From NCBI GenBank assembly GCA_030650275.1, contig JAUSEK010000005.1:1-39306 (forward strand): a stretch of 39,306 nucleotides of DNA, written 5' to 3'. The stretch is from Candidatus Omnitrophota bacterium. GTDB taxonomy: Bacteria > Omnitrophota > Gorgyraeia > Zapsychrales > Fredricksoniimonadaceae. Within the stretch, counting starts at the first letter, position 1; the number at the start of each line of letters is the position of its first letter. Positions 24,867-31,836 of the stretch are shown in pieces. Position numbers and translations under genes: made by a program. The notes beneath the pieces are model-generated. The model saw only the letters and a list, made by a program, of their open reading frames with translations, was not told where the DNA came from and ran no database searches.

Positions 24867-25005
24867 TATTTATATAGGAGGGGGTAGTGGTGTAGTTGTG
24901 TGTGGTGGTAGGGTGATATGGGTTTTATGAGTTTATGGGTTGTGTAGTTGTGTTGGTTGTATTAGGGTTTTTTGAATTGTTTGGTTGTTTGGGTTGTTTG
25001 GTTGA
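24844..25005 (+). other. C-free G/T-rich tract
   Basis: For 162 consecutive nt the plus strand has no C (the minus strand has no G), in a region whose surroundings use all four bases. The tract is rich in GGT, GTT and GGG runs (for example GGAGGGGGTAGTGGTG) and ends at the C of position 25006. Such asymmetry can give G-quadruplexes or R-loops, or mark a site kept single-stranded during replication or transfer. Confidence 0.85.
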
Positions 25006-25126
25006 CGTAGATCTTTTTGCCAGACGTTTTAATCGAATTCACAGGTGATTTATCTCTGGTGCGATGGGGTTTTGCTTCGCATTGGTCAAAAGAATAAAGC
25101 CGCCGTTTTCGTACGTTCCCGCCACA

Positions 25127-25269
25127 TCCTTTCGATTCTTTTTCTTTGATTATGTCATACGTGTCAAGGACTACGCCCCGCAAGAAACAGCGGGGCTTGC
25201 AAGTGCTCCGCTGCGGCTCCGCATCCTTGACACGCATGACTTTATAGTAATCAAAAACAATCGAAAGGA
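25127..25269 (+). promoter_or_regulatory. Long interrupted palindrome, leader copy A
   Basis: The outer arms are TCCTTTCGATT (25127-25137) and AATCGAAAGGA (25259-25269), exact. The middle arms are GTCATACGTGTCAAGGA (25154-25170) and TCCTTGACACGCATGAC (25224-25240), 16 of 17 matching. The inner hairpin is GCCCCGC/GCGGGGC (25175-25196), followed by CTTGCAAG and a second GC-rich hairpin. The AAAGGA at the right end is the ribosome binding site of the gene at 25278, so the folded form would hide it. The right arm contains TTGACA (25227-25232) with TATAGT only 10 nt further on. Confidence 0.75.
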
Positions 25270-25277
25270 AGCCCGCC

Positions 25278-25757
25278 ATGCATATCACAGCCAATGCACA
25301 AATGACCAAATTGAGCACCGAAGAACTCGAGAAATACCTTGATTCAAGGTATGAGGCAGAGGCTCACCAGGCGGAATTGGACGCTTTGGAAACGGAATAT
25401 GCCCAAAGAGTCAGCGAAGACGATCTGAACATGACCGAAGATGAGCCCAACATGTCGGAGGAAATAGGTCCCAATGGAGGGAACCTTGAGCTGGGCTTAA
25501 TTGAAATGTACCGCAGATATTTACAGCCGCAAGGTCAGCGCGATGGGCTCATGGATAATGAAGACATTATTGGAAATATAAGGGCAAATTTAAAAGACGC
25601 CGGGTTTAAGTCCGGCGGATTGAAGAAGGTATCGGACAAGGAAGCCTTGGCCGCCGCGAAAGACCTTTATGAACACAGGAAAGATCTAATAAGCAGATAT
25701 AAGTCCAAGAACAAGCTTTCAAACATACCAGGCAATCTTCGGGGGATCCTTAGATGA
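25278..25757 (+). CDS. Acidic hypothetical protein in the leading region
   Basis: A 159-residue soluble protein that I do not recognise. Residues 8-60 are strongly acidic and helical (TEELEKYLDSRYEAEAHQAE, then EDDLNMTEDEPNMSEE). The C-terminal part is basic (EHRKDLISRYKSKNKLSNIP). The charge pattern resembles some DNA-mimic or single-strand-handling accessory proteins, but there is no family match to claim. ATG 25278 has AAAGGA 9 nt upstream, inside the right arm of palindrome A. It shares its leader type with the genes at 26065 and 26696 (ardA), so it is probably expressed together with the antirestriction gene. Confidence 0.6.
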   Translation: MHITANAQMTKLSTEELEKYLDSRYEAEAHQAELDALETEYAQRVSEDDLNMTEDEPNMSEEIGPNGGNLELGLIEMYRRYLQPQGQRDGLMDNEDIIGNIRANLKDAGFKSGGLKKVSDKEALAAAKDLYEHRKDLISRYKSKNKLSNIPGNLRGILR

Positions 25758-26064
25758 TACAGCCGTTGGATGCTTCCCACCGGCTGGTCCTGGGGTTTCT
25801 GGCTGGCTGATTTGAAATAAATAAAGGCCTTTGTGGAATGGCTCACATCTCCTTTTTGTTGTAAAAACCTGCCCTGTAACAGATTCACCCTTTGCTTGCT
25901 CGCCTCCATTTTATCCAAAAAATTATTGTATCAAGGGCTTCGCAAGGGCCGCTGGGGTGCCTGCGGCCCCCTTGACACAAAAAGTTTTTTGGATGTTCGG
26001 CTCACCAAAGCAGCAAAGGGCGAAACTGTTAAGGTCAAACAACCAGCAAAAAGGAGATGAGGAA
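25758..26064 (+). other. Intergenic leader region before the DUF6573-like gene
   Basis: This 307-nt gap holds a weak CAGCCG/CGGCTG dyad after the preceding stop, an AT-rich stretch and palindrome copy B (25913-25994). After that comes a 70-nt spacer ending in AAGGAG. No additional gene is supported. The frame is open through part of the gap, but the only convincing start is at 26065. Confidence 0.5.
25913..25994 (+). promoter_or_regulatory. Long interrupted palindrome, leader copy B
   Basis: The outer arms ATCCAAAAAA (25913-25922) and TTTTTTGGAT (25985-25994) are exact. The inner arms are TCAAGGG (25931-25937) and CCCTTGA (25969-25975), followed by GGGCCGC (25946-25952) and GCGGCCC (25963-25969). 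The CAAGG/CCTTGACAC core and GCAAG segment are shared with copies A and C, but the outer arms differ. It is therefore the same architecture with compensating sequence change, and the start codon lies 70 nt downstream. Confidence 0.7.
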
Positions 26065-26463
26065 ATGAGCCCAACCCAAAAGATTAGTTCAAATCAGCCA
26101 AACAGCCAGGAGGAGTTTTATGGACAGCCGGTGTTCGAGTACACCAGCGATCAGGCGGTCGTAGATGGGATTCTGTTCGATATGACCCAGCTGAATCCCG
26201 CTTGGAAGAAAGGACTGTTCAATTATGTGACAGTCAATCTTTTGAATCGCGGGTACATGTACCAGGATAAGATCAGTATTCCCAACCTGCTTGACCTATT
26301 GAACCAGGCCAATCAGATTGTCCGCAGGGAAACCAAGGGTTTCGCGGTATTTGACTCCTTCTTTGATGGTTCCGTAGAGCTGCCCAATGGGGACCAGCAG
26401 AAGATTTTCATCTGTTGGAATGAAGCTGGGAAATTCACGATCATGCTGCCGGAAGATTATTAG
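26065..26463 (+). CDS. DUF6573-like mobile-element protein
   Basis: A 132-residue protein. Residues 20-60 (GQPVFEYTSDQAVVDGILFD and onward) resemble the start of the DUF6573 family found on plasmids and ICEs (v-y-x-Y-T-r-x-x-A-i-x-D-G-v-L-x-D-v-T). The rest (FNYVTVNLLNRGYM, NGDQQKIFICWNEAGKFTIM) is consistent with a small alpha/beta fold. Its biochemical role is unknown. ATG 26065 is preceded by a strong AAGGAG site. It lies between two palindromic leaders in the presumed leading region and ends in a good terminator. Confidence 0.6.
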   Translation: MSPTQKISSNQPNSQEEFYGQPVFEYTSDQAVVDGILFDMTQLNPAWKKGLFNYVTVNLLNRGYMYQDKISIPNLLDLLNQANQIVRRETKGFAVFDSFFDGSVELPNGDQQKIFICWNEAGKFTIMLPEDY

Positions 26464-26477
26464 TCCGCATCACCATT

Positions 26478-26506
26478 GCCCGCTGGCGACAGCGGGCATT
26501 TTTTTT
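26478..26506 (+). terminator. Rho-independent terminator after the DUF6573-like gene
   Basis: A 7-bp GC-rich stem, GCCCGCT (26478-26484) and AGCGGGC (26491-26497), with a 6-nt loop, is followed by A and eight T residues. It separates this gene from palindrome C, so ardA must have its own promoter downstream. Confidence 0.85.
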
Positions 26507-26550
26507 GGTCGTTCCTTTTAAAAGCACCGGTTACGTGCGCTTCCGCCATT

Positions 26551-26686
26551 CTTTCGATTTAGGTCTTTTGATTGTGTCATACGTGTCAAGGACGACACCC
26601 CACGAAAAGCAGTGGGGCTTGCAAGTGCTCCGCTGCGACTCCGCATCCTTGACACGTATGCCTTTTACAATCAAAAAAATCGAAAG
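26551..26686 (+). promoter_or_regulatory. Long interrupted palindrome, leader copy C (before ardA)
   Basis: Nested arms, outside in: CTTTCGATT (26551-26559) with AATCGAAAG (26678-26686); TTTTGATTGT (26566-26575) with ACAATCAAAA (26667-26676); GTCATACGTGTCAAGGA (26576-26592) with TCCTTGACACGTATGCC (26646-26662, 16 of 17). The centre is GC-rich, with CCCCAC/GTGGGG and CTTGCAAG. The sequence is nearly the same as copy A over most of its length. The AAAGGGG ribosome binding site of ardA overlaps the right arm. Because a terminator lies just upstream, a promoter must lie within or very near this element. TTGACA and TACAAT are present, but only 11 nt apart. Confidence 0.75.
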
Positions 26687-26695
26687 GGGCGCGTC

Positions 26696-27214
26696 ATGCA
26701 AAACACACAAACAACACCAAGGATCTATGTTGCCTGTTTAGCCGCTTACAATAACGGCATTTTACACGGGCAATGGATTGAGGCCAATCAGGAGGCGGGG
26801 GATATCCAAGCTGAAATTCAGGATATGCTGGCCCAAAGCCCTATGCCTAAGGCAGAGGAGTGGGCTATTCATGATTATGAGGGTTTCTGCGGCTTACGGT
26901 TATCTGAATATGAAGACATGGCCAAGGTTGCGGCAATGGCTGTTTTGATCGAAGAACATGGGGAGGCCTGGGCCCGGTATGCCGATCATGTAGGGATGGA
27001 TGATGCCACTGGGGATGGGTTTAAAGAAGCGTATCATGGCCAATGGGATTCGGAAGAGGATTTTGCCGAACACTTGGCCGAGGAAACGATGGAAATCCCC
27101 GAACGTCTGCAATATTACATTGATTATAAGAAACTGGCCCGTGATCTGTTCATTGATGAGTATTTTTCAGCGGAAAGGGAGGGCTGTAAAGTTTACGTCT
27201 TCAGCCGGCATTAA
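26696..27214 (+). CDS. ardA: Antirestriction protein ArdA
   Basis: ArdA is an acidic DNA-mimic protein that blocks type I restriction-modification enzymes when conjugative DNA enters a new cell. The product has 172 residues. The family N-terminus RIYVACLAAYNNGILHGQWI is clear, followed by EWAIHDYEGFCGL (the antirestriction-type acidic segment), EHGEAWARYADHVG, FKEAYHGQWDSEEDFAEHLA and YIDYKKLARDLFIDEYF near the C-terminus. The protein is strongly acidic overall. ATG 26696 follows AAAGGGG. The frame is open upstream through the palindrome, but that segment is the DNA repeat, not protein. It marks this region as the leading region of a conjugative element. Confidence 0.93.
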   Translation: MQNTQTTPRIYVACLAAYNNGILHGQWIEANQEAGDIQAEIQDMLAQSPMPKAEEWAIHDYEGFCGLRLSEYEDMAKVAAMAVLIEEHGEAWARYADHVGMDDATGDGFKEAYHGQWDSEEDFAEHLAEETMEIPERLQYYIDYKKLARDLFIDEYFSAEREGCKVYVFSRH

Positions 27215-27389
27215 GCCGGACGACCTGGGCATGTCGTTAAACCGTCTACCTATTGAAGAAATCGGGAGGTGTTTTTAAAGTGATTTTAGGTTATAATAAC
27301 GGGGTTATTTTGAGTCTATAGAAATATTTATGTTCGGTAGGGGAATTGAGGTAGATCCAAACCTAAATTGATTTAAAGAAAGTTAAAGA

Positions 27390-28487
27390 ATGACACATAG
27401 CTTCGAACTCATTAATAATTTTGTAACAATTTCTCAACAACGAATTAATTTGTTTTGGGATATTGTAAATGGAGGGAAAGATGGCTTTAAGAATGAACTA
27501 ACGCTTATGTTGCTGGTTAATTTATCAATGCTTCCTTTGTTAATTGGATTTGTAATTATTTTTAATAGAATAAAATTTCACCACTCATATTTTATAGGCA
27601 TGGAAAGATTATCAAATTTATTACCAAACATTTTTGCAGTAACCTTGAATATTTCTTTATGGCTTTCGTATTTCTTACTATCAGTTGCCATTATGATCTC
27701 TTGTTTTAAATTACTTAGTCATAATTCAGATACCCTAAATAACAAAAATAGAGCGGAATTAGTAAAAAATTTTACACCTTCTGAGACTGTTATATTTTCA
27801 TCCCTTAAAGTCGCGGCTGAATTAGATAAGTATGCTAAAGCCAAAGTGCCATCAGATTTTGGTTTAGGTGGTGATATAGATTGGATTGAAGGATGTTTCT
27901 ATAAAATCTTGTCTGGAAAACGACCAACTGGTTCCTACAGGGGGCCTAACATAGAATCTAATAGCTTCTTTGCTGACTTAAAAGACGAAAAAGATATTAG
28001 CGACCGATTAGAATTAAGCGCTTGGTACTCTACAGAAGAGATTCATGATGAAGAAATTTTCCAAAAATTATTTAAATTAAGAGATTATATTTCTAATTAC
28101 TACCTTTGGCATGATTATTCCCTTGGAGCAGAGGTTTATAAATCGCTTGCTCAAACTTTTTTAGCCGCTCACCTTAAAGAAAAAGCTTATTTCAAAGAAA
28201 ATTTAGACTACACAGTCGAATTATATGAGAAATATAGCAAAACTAAAAGCCCCCTTAAAGGGCTTCCTCTTTTTGCATTTCGTTTCACCCCCAAAGTAAT
28301 ACTTGTCATCTCGATTTTAAGTTCCTTAATCATTATTTCTATTCTAGTTTTCTTGCTGCCCCAATGGATCGTTTTATTGTCGGAAAGAAAGTTAAATTTA
28401 TATTGGAAAATAAATGATGTTAAGGAAATTACTCAAATTTTTTTGGCTATAGTGGGGATATTATTTGCAATTATATGGAGAAAATAG
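27390..28487 (+). CDS. Membrane protein of unknown function upstream of the restriction-like module
   Basis: A 365-residue protein not recognised as a known family. Two N-terminal helices (TLMLLVNLSMLPLLIGFVII and about residues 75-110, LLPNIFAVTLNISLWLSYFL) and two C-terminal helices (VILVISILSSLIIISILVFL and ITQIFLAIVGILFAIIW) flank a soluble helical middle of about 170 residues. A TATAAT at 27292-27297 may start transcription. It opens the AT-rich cargo and lies 37 nt before the PLD-helicase gene on the same strand, so co-transcription is likely. It may be a membrane effector or regulator of that system, or an unrelated passenger. Confidence 0.6.
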   Translation: MTHSFELINNFVTISQQRINLFWDIVNGGKDGFKNELTLMLLVNLSMLPLLIGFVIIFNRIKFHHSYFIGMERLSNLLPNIFAVTLNISLWLSYFLLSVAIMISCFKLLSHNSDTLNNKNRAELVKNFTPSETVIFSSLKVAAELDKYAKAKVPSDFGLGGDIDWIEGCFYKILSGKRPTGSYRGPNIESNSFFADLKDEKDISDRLELSAWYSTEEIHDEEIFQKLFKLRDYISNYYLWHDYSLGAEVYKSLAQTFLAAHLKEKAYFKENLDYTVELYEKYSKTKSPLKGLPLFAFRFTPKVILVISILSSLIIISILVFLLPQWIVLLSERKLNLYWKINDVKEITQIFLAIVGILFAIIWRK

Positions 28488-28524
28488 TTTGTGCTGCTAG
28501 TATCAGAAAGAGGAAGATAAATTT

Positions 28525-31500
28525 ATGCCTATAATCGACAACAATTCACAGACAATGCATACAGCACTCATCAACGCGCTTACAGGTGCTGAAAAGGTTG
28601 ATATAGAAGTAGCTTTTTTTTACTTCTCAGGGTGGAGGCTTCTCGCAAGCCACTTAAAGAACAAGAAAATTAGAATACTTGTTGGAAAATATATTGATCC
28701 AGAAGCTGTACCTGAACTTCTATCTAAAATCAAACAAGAGGGTTCAGATGTTGATCTTGAACCATTTCAACCAAGGAAAACAATTTCTTCTCGTGTTGCT
28801 AAAAAGCAAACCTATGTAAGAAGTTTTACAAGGTTGAGTAATGAATCAGCATTGCTAGATGATAGTGATGACCAGGATGCTTACAAAATTCTGGAGGATA
28901 AGATTGCTGATGGATCTTTGGAAATTAAACTGACGGACAGGCAAGAGCACGGCAAAATGTACATTATTCATAACAAGCTTGAATCCAGCCAAAATGGCGA
29001 TTACCCCGGAACTGTTTTTATGGGATCAAGCAATTTCACTTTTCAAGGATTGCTTAATCAAGGGGAACTAAACGAGCGTTACGGTGACAAAGAACACTAT
29101 GTAATGTATTTGAATAAATTTGAAAGCCTTTGGATTGATAGCAAGAATATCGACATAGCCACACTAGAAAATAAGGACGATCTTTTAAAGCAATTTAAAG
29201 ATGAATTGTGGATTCACGCAACGCCCAGTCCCTATGCGGTCTATATCCGCGTACTTCATGAGCTATTTGGGAAGGAGAACCCTGAAAGTGCAAAAACTCC
29301 AAGTCAAATCACAAAGGATAAGTATTTCGATTTAGAATATCAAATTGACGCAATTAAGTCAGTATTAGACAAACTTGAAAAATACGATGGGGTGATTTTG
29401 GCTGATGTTGTTGGTCTTGGAAAAAGTATTATTGCCTCAGCTGCGGCATACAATAGTGGATTAAAAGCTATTATTATTGCGCCACCACACTTACGAGAAC
29501 AATGGGAAGATTATCAAGAAGAATTCCGACTCCCTGGCGCTAGAGTTTTTAGTTCTGGGGCTGTAGATGATATCTATAAGAAATACAACAATAATAATGC
29601 GCCACTTTTGATTATTGTAGATGAAGCGCATCGCTATAGAAATGAAGATACTGATGATTATCGCATGCTTCATCATATTTGTAATAGTCATCCGGACAAC
29701 AAAGTCGTACTTCTTACTGCTACGCCTTTCAACAATGATCCCAAAGATGTCTTTGCATTAATTAAACTTTTCCAAATTCCAGGACAATCTACCATCCGCT
29801 CAGTAGACAATTTGAGTCTGCGCTTTAGAGAGCTTATTCAGAGATATAAAAAACTTAATCGTGATAGAAGAAGCGGAAAGGCAGATCAAACACATATAGA
29901 TAAAGAGGCGGATGAAATTTCTCTTGAACTAAGAAGGTTAATTGAGAATGTAATTATTCGTAGATCCAGGTTAGATTTGAGGACAATAACAAGATACAAA
30001 GAAGACCTTGAAAAACAAAACATAGACTTTGCTGAGGTTAAGGGCCCGAAACTTTTAACATACGATCTTGGAAATCTTTCGGATCTATATTTTGATACCT
30101 TGTTCAAAATCACGAAGACAGAAGAAGAGGGCGGGGGTTTTATAGGTGCCCGTTACAAGCCCGCAGAATATATTCTAGACAGAGAAGAATTCTTGAAAGT
30201 TTATGGCAAATATTTGGATGAGACAGATCTCAAAACTGCACAAACTAACTTGGCTAAATTCATGAAGAGATTATTAGTGATGCGGTTTGAAAGTTCAAAG
30301 GAAGCTTTTCGCTCAACCCTCGGAAATATGATTGCTTCTACCAAAATGGTTGAAGACTGGTGGAATAAATTGGGCAAGGTGCCAATTATGAAGAAGGGAC
30401 AAATCCCTGACCCGGATACAATCCTTTCTACTTCTGATGACGATGTTGACGAGGAGGTAAATCAGCAGATTGCTGAAACAGAACTTCAAAAACTCAAAGA
30501 CTCAAAAGGATTGATAGCTGTAGATAAGTCACTCATTGATCCGAAATTTATTGATGATGTCACAAAAGATAGAAAATTACTTACGCAAATACAGGAAGAT
30601 TGGTTTGGGCCCAATACAGTGTTGATTAAGGATTTGGATCCCAAGCTTGATAAAGTTAAGGAGCATATTGACTCACTTTTATTGGAAAAACCAGACAGAA
30701 AAATAGTAGTTTTCTCATCGTATGCGGATACCATTAATTATTTATTTAAAGAGCTTTCAAAGCGGGGCTTAAAACGTGTTCTTAAATATACCGCAGCCGA
30801 TGCAAGTAAAGCTATGAAAAAGACAGTTCGCGCCAACTTTGATGCTGGCCTAAATGAAACAGAACAAGAAAATGATTATGATGTGCTTGTCACCACAGAT
30901 GCATTAAGTGAAGGTTATAACTTACATCGAGCTGGAGTCGTAATTAATTATGACATTCCGTATAACCCGACCCGCGTGATCCAAAGAATTGGTCGTATAA
31001 ATCGTATCAATAAAAAAGTATTTGATAATCTGTATATTTATAACTTCTTTCCGACAGACATAGGAGAATCAGAAATAAGGATCCATCAAATTTCAACTCT
31101 TAAAATGCGCTTGATTAATTCGGTTGTGGGCAGTGATACTCAAACACTCACTGATGACGAAAAACTACAAAGTTTCTTTATAGACGAATATCAAAAAGCT
31201 GAAGGTAAAAACGAAGCACTTTCTTGGGACGCAGTACACCACGAGGCTTATGATCAAGCCAGAAAAGATAAGGTAGCTTTTGAGGAAGCCCTCAAGATTA
31301 AACCAAGAAGTCGTGTTATTAGAGATGGACAAAAAGTACCCGCGATTGTGGCGTTCGGGAAAAAGGGAGAGCATGCAGTCTTTGTTTTGAAAGAGTCAGA
31401 GATTCCGTTTATTGTGGCGGCAGAGATGGCGTTGAAGTATTTTAAAGCCACTAAAGATGATAAAGGTAAGGAAGCAGACAAGCAATATGATGAGGTATTT

Positions 31501-31836
31501 AAGTTGGTCCGGGATATTTTGTTTGAAAAGCATCCGCTACCTTCTATTAGTGGTAGACGAGCAGAATCTTTAAGGATAATAAAAGTAATAGAAGAAGGTT
31601 GCCCAAAAGCCAAAGACTATTGTCATGATCTAGCACAAATAATTAAGAAGTATGATGGTATTAATGAAGGCGATCTGAAATCAATCGCTCAGCTTACAGT
31701 TACAAATTTTGAGAAATCTTTTGCAGAATTGAAGGGAATAGTTCCGCAGCACCAAATAGATTCTATTAACGAACGAGCCTCACGGCTCGAAGGTGAGTAC
31801 GAGACCATTGTGCTTAGTGAAGATATTAGATTATGA
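28525..31836 (+). CDS. PLD-nuclease/SNF2-type helicase fusion
   Basis: A 1103-residue protein. Residues about 1-210 form a phospholipase-D-like domain with HGKMYIIHNK (His142-x-Lys144) and GSSNFTFQG (167-175), the single HKD motif of PLD nucleases. A superfamily-2, SNF2-like helicase follows: Gln273 region, Walker A VVGLGKS (295-301), DEAH (366-369), TAT (398-400), a long insert, then RecA2 with KIVVFSSYADT, TDALSEGYNLH and the arginine-finger motif QRIGRINR near residue 820. A helical C-terminal region of about 250 residues ends the protein. The stop overlaps the methyltransferase start, so the two are coupled. As a pair they look like a restriction or DISARM/BREX-related defence module, with the PLD domain as the probable nuclease. 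Confidence 0.85.
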   Translation: MPIIDNNSQTMHTALINALTGAEKVDIEVAFFYFSGWRLLASHLKNKKIRILVGKYIDPEAVPELLSKIKQEGSDVDLEPFQPRKTISSRVAKKQTYVRSFTRLSNESALLDDSDDQDAYKILEDKIADGSLEIKLTDRQEHGKMYIIHNKLESSQNGDYPGTVFMGSSNFTFQGLLNQGELNERYGDKEHYVMYLNKFESLWIDSKNIDIATLENKDDLLKQFKDELWIHATPSPYAVYIRVLHELFGKENPESAKTPSQITKDKYFDLEYQIDAIKSVLDKLEKYDGVILADVVGLGKSIIASAAAYNSGLKAIIIAPPHLREQWEDYQEEFRLPGARVFSSGAVDDIYKKYNNNNAPLLIIVDEAHRYRNEDTDDYRMLHHICNSHPDNKVVLLTATPFNNDPKDVFALIKLFQIPGQSTIRSVDNLSLRFRELIQRYKKLNRDRRSGKADQTHIDKEADEISLELRRLIENVIIRRSRLDLRTITRYKEDLEKQNIDFAEVKGPKLLTYDLGNLSDLYFDTLFKITKTEEEGGGFIGARYKPAEYILDREEFLKVYGKYLDETDLKTAQTNLAKFMKRLLVMRFESSKEAFRSTLGNMIASTKMVEDWWNKLGKVPIMKKGQIPDPDTILSTSDDDVDEEVNQQIAETELQKLKDSKGLIAVDKSLIDPKFIDDVTKDRKLLTQIQEDWFGPNTVLIKDLDPKLDKVKEHIDSLLLEKPDRKIVVFSSYADTINYLFKELSKRGLKRVLKYTAADASKAMKKTVRANFDAGLNETEQENDYDVLVTTDALSEGYNLHRAGVVINYDIPYNPTRVIQRIGRINRINKKVFDNLYIYNFFPTDIGESEIRIHQISTLKMRLINSVVGSDTQTLTDDEKLQSFFIDEYQKAEGKNEALSWDAVHHEAYDQARKDKVAFEEALKIKPRSRVIRDGQKVPAIVAFGKKGEHAVFVLKESEIPFIVAAEMALKYFKATKDDKGKEADKQYDEVFKLVRDILFEKHPLPSISGRRAESLRIIKVIEEGCPKAKDYCHDLAQIIKKYDGINEGDLKSIAQLTVTNFEKSFAELKGIVPQHQIDSINERASRLEGEYETIVLSEDIRL

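Larger units (their letters stand above)
24491..25126. other. Non-coding structured region (candidate oriT/origin)
   Basis: This 640-nt stretch has no gene that I can support. It contains, in order: an AT-rich segment with a TATAAT at 24656-24661; six phased GAACA boxes (24665-24722); a run of hairpins (24736-24866); a 162-nt tract with no C on the plus strand (24844-25005); and a short spacer before the first long palindrome. The concentration of structure and strand asymmetry directly before an ardA-type leading region suggests a transfer or replication origin. That is inference, since no relaxase or replication initiator gene lies in the window. Confidence 0.5.

Noticed and set aside
24962-25318. 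118-codon minus-strand ORF across the C-free tract and palindrome A
   Set aside because: It is explained by the G-free minus strand (few stop codons) and by the repeat DNA. It has no ribosome binding site and overlaps a better gene.
25064-25342. Shared peptide GLASAPLRLRILDT in frames through palindromes A and C
   Set aside because: It is the translation of repeated DNA in both leaders. The surrounding frames differ and the start sites are poor, so the conservation is at the DNA or RNA level.
26646-26671. Standard sigma70 promoter formed by TTGACA and TACAAT in palindrome C
   Set aside because: The spacer is only 11 nt (10 nt in copy A), too short for a normal double-stranded promoter. A promoter active on folded single strands remains possible.
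25127-26686. CRISPR array
   Set aside because: The repeats are three, long, palindromic, irregularly spaced and each in front of a gene; no short regular repeat-spacer pattern or cas gene is present.
27000-27278. ORF overlapping the ardA 3' end in another frame
   Set aside because: It is a shadow frame of ardA that continues into the intergenic region, without a ribosome binding site.
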